Notes: generated by a model not told the origin, from the letters alone. Positions 1 to 10,016 are shown, counted from the first letter of the stretch. The stretch is DNA of 64,000 nt from Mycolicibacterium confluentis (GCF_010729895.1 NZ_AP022612.1:3844001-3908000), one strand, 5' to 3'. Numbers and translations: made by a program.

Positions 1-145
1 CGACCGGGATGTCGAACCGGTAGGCGTCCAACTGCCACGTCGTCGACACATCCTGGCTCGAGCGCGTCCGCCGGGACGGCACGATGTTGATGTCGGCGAG
101 TTCGTAGGTGCGCCGCGCGGTGCGGCCCATGCCAATTTCGACCAT
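1..145 (-). CDS. guaB3: GuaB3, IMP dehydrogenase-related protein (N-terminal part only)
   Basis: Only the first 48 codons lie in the window; the gene runs off the left edge. The visible protein begins MVEIGMGRTARRTYELADIN and continues with NIVPSRRTRSSQDVSTTWQL, which is how mycobacterial GuaB3 starts. GuaB3 is a GuaB/IMPDH-fold paralogue kept in actinobacteria beside the true enzyme GuaB2; its catalytic role is less settled. The start is the ATG at 145, 22 bases after the guaB2 stop, so the two are very probably co-transcribed. An in-frame GTG three codons upstream is possible but does not match the family start. Confidence 0.9.
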   Translation of the reverse strand, partial: MVEIGMGRTARRTYELADINIVPSRRTRSSQDVSTTWQLDAYRFDIPV

Positions 146-167
146 GTCGCGCACGGACTGGTCCCCC

Positions 168-1811
<1,644 letters not shown>

Positions 1812-1830
1812 CTAGCCCAGCGGGTCTGCG

Positions 1831-1843
1831 TACTGTAGAGGCG
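1831..1843 (+). promoter_or_regulatory. Candidate leaderless promoter for the DUF5319 gene
   Basis: TACTGT at 1831-1836 is a plausible -10 hexamer. A start seven bases after it would fall on the G of the GTG start codon at 1843, and there is no ribosome site upstream. Leaderless mRNAs are common in mycobacteria, so this is a reasonable reading, but no clear -35 is visible. Confidence 0.35.
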
Positions 1844-2247
1844 TGCGCGACCATCTACCTCCGGGATTGCCGCCAGATCCGTTCGCCGACGACCCCTACG
1901 ATCCGTCGGCCGCGCTGGACGCCATCGAGCCGGGGCAGCCGCTGGATCCTCAGGAGCGCGCTGCCGTCGAAGCCGATCTCGGCGATCTGGCGGTCTACGA
2001 ATCCCTGTTGGCGCACAAGGGGATTCGCGGGCTCGTGGTCTGCTGTGACGAATGCCAGCAGGACCACTACCACGACTGGGACATGCTGCGCGCCAACCTG
2101 CTGCAGCTTCTGGTGGACGGCACCGTCCGCCCGCACGAGCCCGCTTATGACCCCGAACCCGACGCCTATGTGACGTGGGACTACTGCCGGGGCTACGCCG
2201 ATGCGTCTCTCAACGAGGCGGCCTCGGAAAGTGACGGATATCGCTGA
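1843..2247 (+). CDS. Conserved DUF5319-type protein (Rv3412 homologue)
   Basis: A 134-residue acidic protein in the position of M. tuberculosis Rv3412, between guaB2 and the anti-sigma gene. No enzyme motif is recognised. The conserved core has a CCDECQQDHYHDW segment at about 64-76, where CxxC followed by two His suggests metal binding, and an Asp/Pro-rich N-terminus. No signal peptide or membrane segment is visible, so it should be cytosolic. It starts with GTG at 1843 and is divergent from guaB2 and convergent with rsdA. The metal idea is inference from the Cys/His spacing; the function is unknown. Confidence 0.85.
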   Translation: MRDHLPPGLPPDPFADDPYDPSAALDAIEPGQPLDPQERAAVEADLGDLAVYESLLAHKGIRGLVVCCDECQQDHYHDWDMLRANLLQLLVDGTVRPHEPAYDPEPDAYVTWDYCRGYADASLNEAASESDGYR

Positions 2248-2268
2248 TCAGGCGCACGCCTGATCAGC
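2243..2268. terminator. Bidirectional hairpin spanning both convergent stop codons
   Basis: GCTGATCAGGCG-CA-CGCCTGATCAGC is a perfect 12-bp inverted repeat with a two-base centre. The TGA of the DUF5319 gene (2245-2247) is in the left arm and the TGA of rsdA (complement of 2264-2266) is in the right arm. No U-tract follows on either side, but many mycobacterial terminators lack one. Its position between convergent genes suggests a shared terminator. Confidence 0.7.
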
Positions 2269-3406
2269 TCTCCTCTTCGTCTGCTCCCGGCACCGGGATT
2301 TCGATGACATCGCCAGGCACCGTCGTCGTGGTGATGCTGTTTCCGCTCTGAGGCGCCTCCTCGGCGGCCTCGACCGGACTCGCCGACGTCGGCACGGTCC
2401 GCAACGACGATCCCGGCGTCACGGCCGCCGACGGCACGCTGGTCGGCGGTGCCTCCAGGGCCGGCGCCACCGCAGCCGTCGTTGTGGTCGTCGTGGTGGG
2501 CGGGGTGGTCGTCAGGGTGGGCGCCGTGCTCGTCGCGGTCGGAGCCGTGGTGACCGCGGTGGACGGCGCGGTCTCGGTGCCCGAGGGTTGCGCAGGCTCC
2601 GTCGCGGGCTCAGTCGGCTCCGACGACTCCGTCGGGGGCACCGACGTCTCCGAGGGTTCCGTGGACAGTGGCGTCGTGGTGGCGGGAGTCTCGCTCGGCA
2701 CAGTCACGTCCGTGCTCGGCACCGTGCTCGTCACCGGAGGCAGTTCCAGCAGCGTGACCCCGGGCGGCGGCGGTACGGGCACTTCGCCCGGCGCGACGAC
2801 CGGAAGGCTCGCGTTGGGATCGCGGGTGCCGACCTTGACGCTCAGCTCGTTGTACTGCTGGATCAGGTCGGTCTTGGCCTCGACGTTGTCGACGGACTCC
2901 ACCGACGACGTCACCTCGGCCAGCTTGGCCTGGGCCTGCTCCCAGTCACCCGTTTCGATCAGGCGCGCAACCTCGGCCATCTTGGTCTGCGCGGCGAGCG
3001 TCACGCGATCGTCGCGCACGCCCTGCGACTCACCGAACAGCGCCGTGCGCAGCCCGTACATGGCATCGCCCGGTTGGGCACCACCCACCAGTGCGCCGAA
3101 TCCGCCGATGCCCAACACAGCCGCGGCCGTCGAGGCGACCAGGGTCAGACCACGACGCGATCCGCGCTGAGTGGGCCGGCGCGCGGCCAACCCGTCCTCG
3201 AGCGCCGCGGCGGCCTGGTCCTCGGTCACCATCCGGGACGACGACGGGGTCCGGACGTCGTCGCGCCAGCCCTCAAGCAGAGCGAACAGTTCGGCATCGG
3301 CGCGGTCCGCGGGACGGACCCGGCGCTGCCCGGCCAACGCGTCGAGAAGCATGTCGGTGCGGGCGATGTCTTCGAGCGACTCGGGCCCGGAGGCGAAATC
3401 AGGCAT
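2264..3406 (-). CDS. rsdA: Anti-sigma-D factor RsdA (membrane protein)
   Basis: Holds SigD inactive at the membrane. The 380-residue protein has a cytoplasmic N-terminal sigma-binding region (about 1-60, with ESLEDIARTDMLLDALAG), one membrane segment at about 86-110 (Gly/Ala/Leu-rich), and an outer region that ends in a long Thr/Pro/Ser-rich low-complexity stretch (about 205-365). RsdA of M. tuberculosis (Rv3413c) is known to be released by ClpX-dependent proteolysis. The start codon overlaps the 3' end of sigD by eight bases, as expected for translationally coupled sigma/anti-sigma pairs. The long disordered tail probably lies in or across the cell wall, by inference. Confidence 0.93.
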   Translation of the reverse strand: MPDFASGPESLEDIARTDMLLDALAGQRRVRPADRADAELFALLEGWRDDVRTPSSSRMVTEDQAAAALEDGLAARRPTQRGSRRGLTLVASTAAAVLGIGGFGALVGGAQPGDAMYGLRTALFGESQGVRDDRVTLAAQTKMAEVARLIETGDWEQAQAKLAEVTSSVESVDNVEAKTDLIQQYNELSVKVGTRDPNASLPVVAPGEVPVPPPPGVTLLELPPVTSTVPSTDVTVPSETPATTTPLSTEPSETSVPPTESSEPTEPATEPAQPSGTETAPSTAVTTAPTATSTAPTLTTTPPTTTTTTTAAVAPALEAPPTSVPSAAVTPGSSLRTVPTSASPVEAAEEAPQSGNSITTTTVPGDVIEIPVPGADEEES

Positions 3407-3995
3407 AGTCGTACCCCGTCGCCGTGATCTGCGTTTTCAGCTTCGCCAATGCACGGTGCTGGGCGACCCGAACGGCTCCTGCGGTACTGCCGACGGCCTC
3501 CGCCGTCTCCTCGGCGGACAGGCCGACCACGACGCGCAGGATCAGGATCTCGCGCTGCTTCTCGGGCAGCACCTGCAGCAGCGCATTCATGCGCTCCCCC
3601 GCGTCGACGTTGATCGCCATCTGCTCGGGCCCGCTCTCCAGGGAGTACCGCTCCGGCACGGAGTCCGTGGGTTCCGCACGATTACGGGCCGCCGCGCGAT
3701 GCGCGTCAGCAACCTTGTGGGCAGCGATGCCGTACACGAATGCCAGGAACGGTCGTCCCTGATCCTGGTAGCGCGGCAGCGCCATCATGGCGGCCAAGCA
3801 CACCTCCTGTGCGACGTCGTCAGCTGAGAGGCCACTGCGCTCCGCGGTTCCGACACGAGCCCGGCAATACCGAACCACGATCGGGCGGATGGTCTCCAGC
3901 ACTTCCCGGAGCGCATCACGATCGCCAGCCACTGCCTGAGCAACGACAGCGTCGAGACGTTCTCCTGGAATTGTCATCGACGGCGGTATCTCCAA
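3399..3995 (-). CDS. sigD: RNA polymerase sigma factor SigD (ECF type)
   Basis: A 198-residue two-domain sigma factor. Region 2 lies at about 43-107 (DVAQEVCLAAMMALPRY, then the FLAFVYGIAAHKVADAHR -10-recognition helix). Region 4 lies at about 140-190, with LPEKQREILILRVVVGLSAEE and the helix-turn-helix AEAVGSTAGAVRVAQHRAL. SigD in mycobacteria directs part of stationary-phase and starvation expression. The extent shown uses a TTG start at 3995; an ATG six codons later (3977) has a GGAG 12 bases upstream and may be the real start. It is followed by rsdA with an eight-base overlap. Confidence 0.95.
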   Translation of the reverse strand: MEIPPSMTIPGERLDAVVAQAVAGDRDALREVLETIRPIVVRYCRARVGTAERSGLSADDVAQEVCLAAMMALPRYQDQGRPFLAFVYGIAAHKVADAHRAAARNRAEPTDSVPERYSLESGPEQMAINVDAGERMNALLQVLPEKQREILILRVVVGLSAEETAEAVGSTAGAVRVAQHRALAKLKTQITATGYDYA

Positions 3996-4066
3996 CGTTA
4001 CGAGCCGGACATATACCGGCGGCGGGGCTGGCTAAACAATAACGGCGCGGGCGCGGGCCACGACGG

Positions 4067-4876
4067 TCACCGCGCGCACCAGACTCCCCCGCGATGTTCC
4101 ACCAACTTCGCGGCGGCGTCGCGGATCTGCGCGATCTCGGCGTCTGGGCGCGTCGCGCTGCCGATGCCGCACAGCAGGCTGGCGACGGCCCAGTGCAGCG
4201 GAATCAGCCCGTGGTGCGCGGTCTCGTCCAGGACTTTCTCGGCGTGGGTCCTGGCGTCGTCGACGCGACCGGCGCAGCACAGCGCGGCCGCCAGGACGAC
4301 GTCGCTCTTGACCCGGTGCCGTACGGACCGCTGCCCCTGCGCCAGTTCGACTCCGCGACGGGCATGGTCGAGTGCGGTGTCCCCGTGGCCTGTGGCCATC
4401 GCCAGTTCCGCGCTGACCCACTGCACCCGCACGGCCGCCCGGTCGGGGTGTCCGCCGTCGGCCATGACGTCGCGGGCGGCGAACAGCAGTCGTTCGGATG
4501 CGGCGAACCGCGCCATCCCGAGGGCATCGGCGGCCAGGCCCACCAGTGCGTCCAACCGCGCTTCGACGTCGTCGCCTGCGGCCAGCAGCGCGCGGCCGTC
4601 CCAGCCGCGAGCCAGGCCGTGCCAGCCCAACTGGCGCAGCAGCGATGCGTGGGTGCTCAGGGCCAAGGACCGCAGCGGGCCGTCCAGCTCACACCGACGG
4701 ACGCCGGCCAGTTCGCTGTAGGCCTGCCCGTAGTGCCCCTGGCCGGCCGCGGCGACAGCGCGCCACCAGGCTTCGGCCGGGGCCTCGGCGGCCGGCAGCG
4801 GCCAGGTGCCAGGACATTCGCCGAACGCTGCGCTTTCGAGGCTGACGGACGAGAATGACCGGGACACCGCCCGCAC
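4067..4876 (-). CDS. Conserved TPR-like helical-repeat protein (Rv3415c homologue)
   Basis: A 269-residue Ala/Leu-rich all-helical protein in the position of M. tuberculosis Rv3415c, divergent from whiB3. The sequence reads as successive helix pairs typical of tetratricopeptide repeats (for example GQGHYGQAYSELAGVRR, then DTALDHARRGVELAQGQRS and GRVDDARTHAEKVLDE), so a protein-binding scaffold is plausible. No catalytic motif, signal peptide or membrane segment is seen. The start is GTG at 4876; another GTG three codons in is possible. Its conserved place between sigD and whiB3 suggests a link to stress regulation, which is inference only. Confidence 0.8.
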   Translation of the reverse strand: MRAVSRSFSSVSLESAAFGECPGTWPLPAAEAPAEAWWRAVAAAGQGHYGQAYSELAGVRRCELDGPLRSLALSTHASLLRQLGWHGLARGWDGRALLAAGDDVEARLDALVGLAADALGMARFAASERLLFAARDVMADGGHPDRAAVRVQWVSAELAMATGHGDTALDHARRGVELAQGQRSVRHRVKSDVVLAAALCCAGRVDDARTHAEKVLDETAHHGLIPLHWAVASLLCGIGSATRPDAEIAQIRDAAAKLVEHRGGVWCAR

Positions 4877-5228
4877 GCTACCAATTCTCGGGTTAACAGT
4901 TCGTCTTGCGAATGTTACGAGCGTGTCAACTGCCTATTGATCGGCAGGAAACCGGCGGTGTCGCGCGTCGTCGCCGAACTGGGCCTATTCAGGTTCAGAG
5001 TGATTCGAAGAGCCCGCATTAGCACGGTTCGCGCCACATAACCTCTCAAATGATGAACGTGACGTAAATTCTCACGCTGCGGCTATGTCATTGCGCACAG
5101 GGGGTGGCTATTGACGCGCTTTCATGCCCGCTTCTACTTTGTGGAGGCAATCGAGTAGTCATCGGCGACAGCACTCGAACCCACGTTCCTATGCAAGGCA
5201 ACGGAACTCGGCGACAAGGGGTTTAACT
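4877..5228. promoter_or_regulatory. Long whiB3 upstream region with a candidate promoter
   Basis: 352 bases without a gene separate the divergent Rv3415c homologue from whiB3. The best promoter is TTGACG at 5111-5116 and TACTTT at 5135-5140 with an 18-base spacer, which would give an mRNA leader of roughly 80 bases. The ribosome site AAGGGG lies eight bases before the whiB3 ATG. The rest is less GC-rich than the flanking genes, as expected for a control region receiving several inputs. I see no strong palindrome. Confidence 0.5.
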
Positions 5229-5519
5229 ATGCCGCAGCCGCAGCAACTACCCGGGCCCAATGCTGACATCTGGGATTGGCAGATGCAGGGCATGTGCCGG
5301 GGTGTCGAATCCTCGATGTTCTTCCATCCGGACGGCGAGCGTGGCCGGGCCCGTGCGCAGCGTGAGATGCGCGCCAAGGAGATGTGCCGGCGCTGCCCGG
5401 TGATCGCCCAGTGCCGTTCGCACGCGCTGGCCGTCGGAGAGCCCTACGGAATCTGGGGCGGGTTGTCCGAGTCCGAGCGCGAGCTGCTGCTCAAGCGCGG
5501 CATCCGCCGCAGCGCCTGA
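5229..5519 (+). CDS. whiB3: WhiB3, iron-sulfur redox-responsive transcription factor
   Basis: A 96-residue Wbl protein. Four cysteines at 23, 53, 56 and 62 (the last three as CxxCx5C) ligate a [4Fe-4S] cluster. The GIWGG turn at 74-78 follows, then a basic tail KRGIRRSA for DNA binding. WhiB3 is known to sense oxygen, nitric oxide and redox state, to bind SigA and to steer lipid metabolism. I chose the ATG at 5229 because AAGGGG is eight bases upstream and the length fits the family; the frame is open further upstream but unlike WhiB3. The last 76 bases overlap the 3' end of the opposite-strand lipoprotein gene, which is unusual. Confidence 0.96.
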   Translation: MPQPQQLPGPNADIWDWQMQGMCRGVESSMFFHPDGERGRARAQREMRAKEMCRRCPVIAQCRSHALAVGEPYGIWGGLSESERELLLKRGIRRSA

Positions 5520-6355
5520 CGCAACACCACGACCACGCCGTAGACCAGGGCGGCCGCCACCACCAGCGCGCCCAGCCACGGCAGCCACCAGCCGAGCAGC
5601 AGGACCAGATCCTTCACGAGGCCGACCAACGCATCCCAGCCCCGGTGAACCTCTCCGAGGAAACCGGAGTAGCGCTGGGGTGCGGGTCCGCCGATCTGCT
5701 CGGCGACGAAGTTGACGTCGACCGTGCTGTAGTCGACCTGTTCCCCCAACTGCGTGCGCTGCGCACGCAGGCTGTCCAAATCGGCCTGGCGCTGTGACAG
5801 CGCGTTCTCGGCCGCGATCAGTGCCTCCGGATCCGCGGCGTCCCGCATGATCGCCAGCAGTCGATCGACCGACGTCTGCAGCGCCTTGATGCGGGCGTCG
5901 AGATCGACCCGTTGCGAGGTCACATCGTCGGCGCGGGTGTCGGTCGACTCGACGACGCCGAGGTCCTTGAGCTCACGGAGGACCTCGTCCAATCGGTCGG
6001 CCGGGACTCGCAGCACCACAGCCGCGGACGCGCGTCCGGACCCCGAACCCGCGTCCTCGGTCCGGCTGTCGACGCGGCCCCCGGAATCTTCGGCGATCAC
6101 CGCGGCGCGGTCAGCCGCCGCCGAGGTGTCGGGCACGGTGATCACAATCGACGCGGTCTTGACCACGTCACGTGTGACCGCAGACTCCTGCGGTTGGGGG
6201 CCGGAGGCTGGTGCGGGCGCCATCTTGGCGTCCTCCGGGGCCAGCGCCGGCCCGCTGGAGATCTCGCCGGGGGAACCTCCAGCACACCCAGTCAATGCCA
6301 CGATCAACAGCAGCACCGGCGAAACCCAGCGGATCCACCCCGTCCCCACGGTCAT
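5444..6355 (-). CDS. DUF4349-type membrane-anchored lipoprotein
   Basis: A 303-residue exported protein. The N-terminus has a signal peptide with lipobox LTGC (Cys at 24). The middle has the pattern of DUF4349 proteins: a VVKTASIVITVPDTSAAADRA strand-helix unit, a VPADRLDEVLRELKDLGVV segment, then a coiled-coil region at about 160-210 (LDARIKALQTSVDRLLAIM). A Trp-rich membrane segment lies at about 255-278, followed by a short polar tail. The function is unknown; the family often accompanies envelope-stress genes. The ATG at 6355 begins the signal peptide. The tail is encoded on the strand opposite the last 25 codons of whiB3. Confidence 0.85.
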   Translation of the reverse strand: MTVGTGWIRWVSPVLLLIVALTGCAGGSPGEISSGPALAPEDAKMAPAPASGPQPQESAVTRDVVKTASIVITVPDTSAAADRAAVIAEDSGGRVDSRTEDAGSGSGRASAAVVLRVPADRLDEVLRELKDLGVVESTDTRADDVTSQRVDLDARIKALQTSVDRLLAIMRDAADPEALIAAENALSQRQADLDSLRAQRTQLGEQVDYSTVDVNFVAEQIGGPAPQRYSGFLGEVHRGWDALVGLVKDLVLLLGWWLPWLGALVVAAALVYGVVVVLRQALRRMPRLSSSSRSDSDNPPQIP

Positions 6356-6371
6356 GCCTGCAAGGTAGCGA

Positions 6372-7925
6372 TCAGCGGGGGGTTCCGGCAATGCCGTGCT
6401 GCAGCGCGTACATGCTCGCGCCGATCCGGTTCGACACGCCGACCTTGGCGTAGATCCGTTCGACGTGGTTGCGCGCGGTCTTCTCACTGATCACCAGGCG
6501 GACCGCGATCTGCTTGTTGGAGGCGCCGCCGGCCACCAGACGCAGCACCTCAATCTCGCGCGGTGTCAGCCGCCCCGATCCCCCGGTGGGGCGCCGCGGC
6601 AACCGCCCAGCGGCGTACAGCACCGCGTCGGCCGCGACGCCGTCGAGTTCCCCGGCGGCGACGCGGGCGGCCAATCGGCGTTGCGCGTCGTCTGGCGACA
6701 TCTCGGATCGGTACGGACGCGGTTCCAGCGCCGACTGATAGGCGACCGCGGCGGCCAGGATCCTGTCGGGCAGACCGAGGGCAGGTCCGGCAAGCCCGGT
6801 CGGGTAGCCGGACCCATCGAGATGTTCGTGGTGGGTTCCGGCCAGTCTCGCGATGTGCTCCAGGCCGCTGACCTGACGCAGGATCCGCGTCGTCAGATAC
6901 GGATGCAGGCGGACCCGCTCGAACTGCGCGGGCGTGAGTTCGCCCGCCTTGGACCAGATCTGGTTGGAGATCCCGATCCGTCCCAGATCGTGCACGTGCC
7001 CGGCCCGGCGGGCTCGTGTCGCCACTGCGGCGTCCAGTCCCGCGACCGCGACGGCGTCTGCGGCCAGCCGCGCCACGCCACGCGAATGCCCAAGCATGAA
7101 AGGACATTTGAGGTCGACGAAGTCGCCGAGTGCACACAACAGCGCGTCGAGTCCGTCGTCGTCGAGATGTTCGTCGCGGTCGGGCGCCTCGTGCAGTGCC
7201 GCGGCCCAGCTGTCCCCTGCCCCGGGCCCCGCGAGGATCTGCTCGGCATCCCTGACGACGACGTCGACGATGTCGGGATCGAACTGACCGCGGCGACGGT
7301 CGGTCACCATCGCCACGGCCTTGTCGACCCCGCCCACGCGGTGGTGGACCTCAGTCATGTCCGCGACTTGAGCGACGCGCATCGCAATCGGGATGGCGTC
7401 GCCACTCACGCCGCAGGGCAGGCCGCCGCCGTCGTACCGCTCGAACGTGAACCGCAGCGCCTCCTGGACCGCCGGGCTGAGCCCCATGCGCTCAGCCAGC
7501 AGCACCGCGGACGCACAGTGCGAATGGATCAGCTGGGCGATATGACCACGGGCGCCGGCGACCAGCGTCGTCAACACCGACAGCCTGCGCACCAACGGTT
7601 CGCCTCTGGCGACGTTCGACAGCACGAACCGGAGATACGGAATCCCCGACCAGTCGACGAAGTACGAATCGTGGCGCACCGCGATGTCGTCACCGAACCA
7701 GCGGGCGTATTCGTGGGAGTCGGCGTGACAGCCGATCCACATGATCAGCGTCGAGTAGTAGATGACGTCGCGGGTTTCCCGGTCCAGGCCCAGGCGGTCG
7801 GCGATGCGCGTGCCGATCAGGGCCGAGCGCAGCATGTGCTCGGCAGGCTGTCCCAGACCGAGGTCGACCGCCACCGACAGTGCGGCGAGCAGTTCGGCTC
7901 GGCTGGGACCGCTTTCGGAGTCCAT
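6372..7925 (-). CDS. HD-GYP-like phosphohydrolase fused to a LuxR-type DNA-binding domain
   Basis: A 517-residue regulator. The C-terminal 66 residues are a LuxR/GerE helix-turn-helix (LTPREIEVLRLVAGG, then NKQIAVRLVISEKTARNHVE). The preceding region is an HD-domain phosphohydrolase of HD-GYP type, with RRAGHVHDLGRIGISNQIW as the HD signature and THHEHLDGSGYPTG matching the H-x-x-DGxGYP part. A diverged HD-like region occupies the first 200 residues (SHCASAVLLAERMG, then FERYDGGGLP). HD-GYP proteins usually hydrolyse cyclic dinucleotides; ligand and target are unknown here. The start is ATG 7925 with GAGGAG upstream. Its stop is 16 bases from the lipoprotein start and it follows the gene at 7942, so a three-gene operon is likely. 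Confidence 0.85.
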   Translation of the reverse strand: MDSESGPSRAELLAALSVAVDLGLGQPAEHMLRSALIGTRIADRLGLDRETRDVIYYSTLIMWIGCHADSHEYARWFGDDIAVRHDSYFVDWSGIPYLRFVLSNVARGEPLVRRLSVLTTLVAGARGHIAQLIHSHCASAVLLAERMGLSPAVQEALRFTFERYDGGGLPCGVSGDAIPIAMRVAQVADMTEVHHRVGGVDKAVAMVTDRRRGQFDPDIVDVVVRDAEQILAGPGAGDSWAAALHEAPDRDEHLDDDGLDALLCALGDFVDLKCPFMLGHSRGVARLAADAVAVAGLDAAVATRARRAGHVHDLGRIGISNQIWSKAGELTPAQFERVRLHPYLTTRILRQVSGLEHIARLAGTHHEHLDGSGYPTGLAGPALGLPDRILAAAVAYQSALEPRPYRSEMSPDDAQRRLAARVAAGELDGVAADAVLYAAGRLPRRPTGGSGRLTPREIEVLRLVAGGASNKQIAVRLVISEKTARNHVERIYAKVGVSNRIGASMYALQHGIAGTPR

Positions 7926-7941
7926 CGGCCGATTGTGCTCC

Positions 7942-8679
7942 TCAGGTGCGTGCCAGCGCAGCGTTCGCGGCCTGACTGAATCGCGCCTGGCCCACGACGC
8001 CCAGCCCTCGTTGCGGCAACCGGAAGTCACCGAGGCGGGCCTGTGTGCGCAATGGTGCGACGGAACCCAGGTCGACGCCGTCCAATTCGGCGTGGGACGC
8101 GCAGACCTCCCACATCTGTTTGGGCGCGACGCGGAACCGCTGTCCGTTGGGGGAGGCCCCGGCCAGACGGATCTGACCTGCACCCAGGAGCATTCCGGCC
8201 GAGCGGCCGATGACACCCAGCGCCGAGGAACTCGTCCACGCGCGTTCGGGCAGCGTCGTGCCGATGCGGCTGAGCAGTCGGGTCGTGGGTGTCGCACGAA
8301 AGGCCACGGTCCACCGCAGCTTCTCGGGGATCGTCACCGTCAGGGTGTAGTCGTCGTCCCAGTGCGTCTCGATGGGGCACTGGACGGCGTCGACCGACGT
8401 GGCGGAACTGAAGTACCGGGCGCAGCTGAGGGGCCCCGGCGTGGTGGCGTAGAACGTCCACACGCCTTCGGGATCGCGGTGCCACACCGACCGGTAGCCC
8501 GGAATCGACGGCGGCAGAAAGGATGCCGCGGGAAAGTCGCGCAGCGCCAGATAGTGACCGCTGGCGAAGGGCAGGCCCATGACGCCGAAGACCGTGAACC
8601 GGTCGCCGTCGCCGGACGGGAGAGACGGGGCAGCTGCCACCTCGGCGGCAGCTGTCTGTGGTGTGTGTGAATGAGTCAT
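7942..8679 (-). CDS. Conserved hypothetical protein of unknown function
   Basis: I do not recognise this 245-residue protein. It has an Ala-rich N-terminus, then a mixed alpha/beta core (DRFTVFGVMGLPFASGHYLA, later DDYTLTVTIPEKLRWTVAF) whose strand pattern recalls lipid-binding or acetoacetate-decarboxylase-like folds. That resemblance is weak. No signal peptide or membrane helix is visible. I use the ATG at 8679 (MTHSHTP); an ATG 12 codons upstream at 8715 is also possible. It lies 16 bases before the HD-GYP/LuxR gene in the same direction, so the two are probably co-expressed, and it diverges from the lipoprotein at 8763. Confidence 0.7.
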   Translation of the reverse strand: MTHSHTPQTAAAEVAAAPSLPSGDGDRFTVFGVMGLPFASGHYLALRDFPAASFLPPSIPGYRSVWHRDPEGVWTFYATTPGPLSCARYFSSATSVDAVQCPIETHWDDDYTLTVTIPEKLRWTVAFRATPTTRLLSRIGTTLPERAWTSSSALGVIGRSAGMLLGAGQIRLAGASPNGQRFRVAPKQMWEVCASHAELDGVDLGSVAPLRTQARLGDFRLPQRGLGVVGQARFSQAANAALART

Positions 8680-8762
8680 AGCGCGATCGTCGCGCTCCTC
8701 CGACGGGGACCGCATGGGGCGGTTGCCTCATCTCTTCGGCCGGCATGAGACATGCTGTAGGC

Positions 8763-10016
8763 ATGAGACTCCTCGTCAGCCTCATGGCCGCACTGCTCGT
8801 CACAGGCTGCTCGGCCGCCGTCGAAGGCAATGCGATCACACAGACCGGGTCGTCGGACAACGACGGTGTCGACGTGGCGGTGTTGGACACGGGCGACTAC
8901 GCGGTGGCTGCGGGTCCGCCGTTCGCCACCGCCGGCGAGGTCTCCCCCACCTCGGGGAACATCGTGGAGGCCCATCGGATGGCCAGCTTCGTGGTGGGGC
9001 CCTGGCAGGTCAACAACGCGTTCCGCAGCCGGGGCGATGTCCTGCTGACGTCGAGCACCCTGCCTCTGCCGACGATCGACATCGTCAAGTCCGCCGGCGC
9101 GATCCCGAACGAACTGGCCGATGTCATGGGCGCTCACGGGTTCGTGACGGCCTTTTCGACGCTGCGCTTCTCCGACGCCACCCCCACGGGTTCGTTGCTC
9201 AACATGGTGGTCCGCTTCGCGGATCCCGCGGGGGCCGCCGCCGCGGCACGTGAGATGGCCGAGAAGAACCCCCTGCCGCCCGGTGCGAGCCCGCGGACGC
9301 CGGTCGACGTAGGTCATCCCGATGCGTTGGCCACGATCTACGAGAACCCGGGGACCGGTGAAATCGTGGAGTCCTTCACGCCGTACAAGTCGTATGTCTT
9401 CATCAATCGCGCTTGGGTCAAACGTGTTCCCGGGGAGATGTCCCACTCCCCCAAAGCGCTGATTCAGGGGGTCATCGGCGACCAGAGGAAACGGATCGAC
9501 ACTTTCAAACCCACCCCCATCGAGAAGCTGGGCGACCTCCCCATGGACCCCACCGGCCAGATGCTGGCCGCCACCCTGTGGAACCTGGACAACCAGGCAC
9601 CCGCAAATATGGGCGCCTGGCCTTCGGAGGCCTGGGTGCACTTCGAGACCGACCCGGTGAAGTCGGCGGTGCTGTTCCGCGACGGCGGCGTGGATTACGT
9701 GTCACAACGCCGGGCCACGGTGTACCGGGCCCGCGACGACGAGGCGGCCCGCAAGGTCGCGGCCGGGCTCGGCGAGCAGGCCAGCGCCGAACCGGGCGTG
9801 AGTCCGGCGCGTCCCGTGAAGGGACTTCCGCAGGCCCGCTGTTACACCCGGGCCCGGGGCGAATCCAGCACGTCCGCGATCTCCTGGCAGCGGGTGCGCT
9901 GGCAGCACAAGTGCGTCGCCTTCACCGATCGGTTCGCGTTCACGGTGTTCTCGAGCGACCTGACCGATGCCCAGCAGCAGATTTCGGCGCAGTACCGAAT
10001 CCTGGCGGGCCGCTGA
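8763..10016 (+). CDS. Mycobacterial lipoprotein (DUF7373-like)
   Basis: A 417-residue exported lipoprotein: signal peptide MRLLVSLMAALLVTGC with the lipobox Cys at 16, then two similar alpha/beta halves typical of a family of large mycobacterial lipoproteins of unknown role. Signs of the repeat are the two hydrolase-free units around FVTAFSTLRFSD and SAVLFRDGGVDYVSQRRATV. A Cys pair near the C-terminus (QARCYTR and WQHKCVAF) probably forms a disulfide. I chose ATG 8763 because it begins the signal peptide. Its stop abuts the convergent reductase gene with no spacing. The function is unknown. Confidence 0.82.
   Translation: MRLLVSLMAALLVTGCSAAVEGNAITQTGSSDNDGVDVAVLDTGDYAVAAGPPFATAGEVSPTSGNIVEAHRMASFVVGPWQVNNAFRSRGDVLLTSSTLPLPTIDIVKSAGAIPNELADVMGAHGFVTAFSTLRFSDATPTGSLLNMVVRFADPAGAAAAAREMAEKNPLPPGASPRTPVDVGHPDALATIYENPGTGEIVESFTPYKSYVFINRAWVKRVPGEMSHSPKALIQGVIGDQRKRIDTFKPTPIEKLGDLPMDPTGQMLAATLWNLDNQAPANMGAWPSEAWVHFETDPVKSAVLFRDGGVDYVSQRRATVYRARDDEAARKVAAGLGEQASAEPGVSPARPVKGLPQARCYTRARGESSTSAISWQRVRWQHKCVAFTDRFAFTVFSSDLTDAQQQISAQYRILAGR

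Noticed and set aside
4498..4884. Other open frames over the Rv3415c homologue
   Set aside because: Arg/Pro-rich shadows; the conserved protein is in the leftward frame from 4876.
5124..5228. N-terminal extension of WhiB3
   Set aside because: Open frame only; the family length and the AAGGGG site place the start at 5229.
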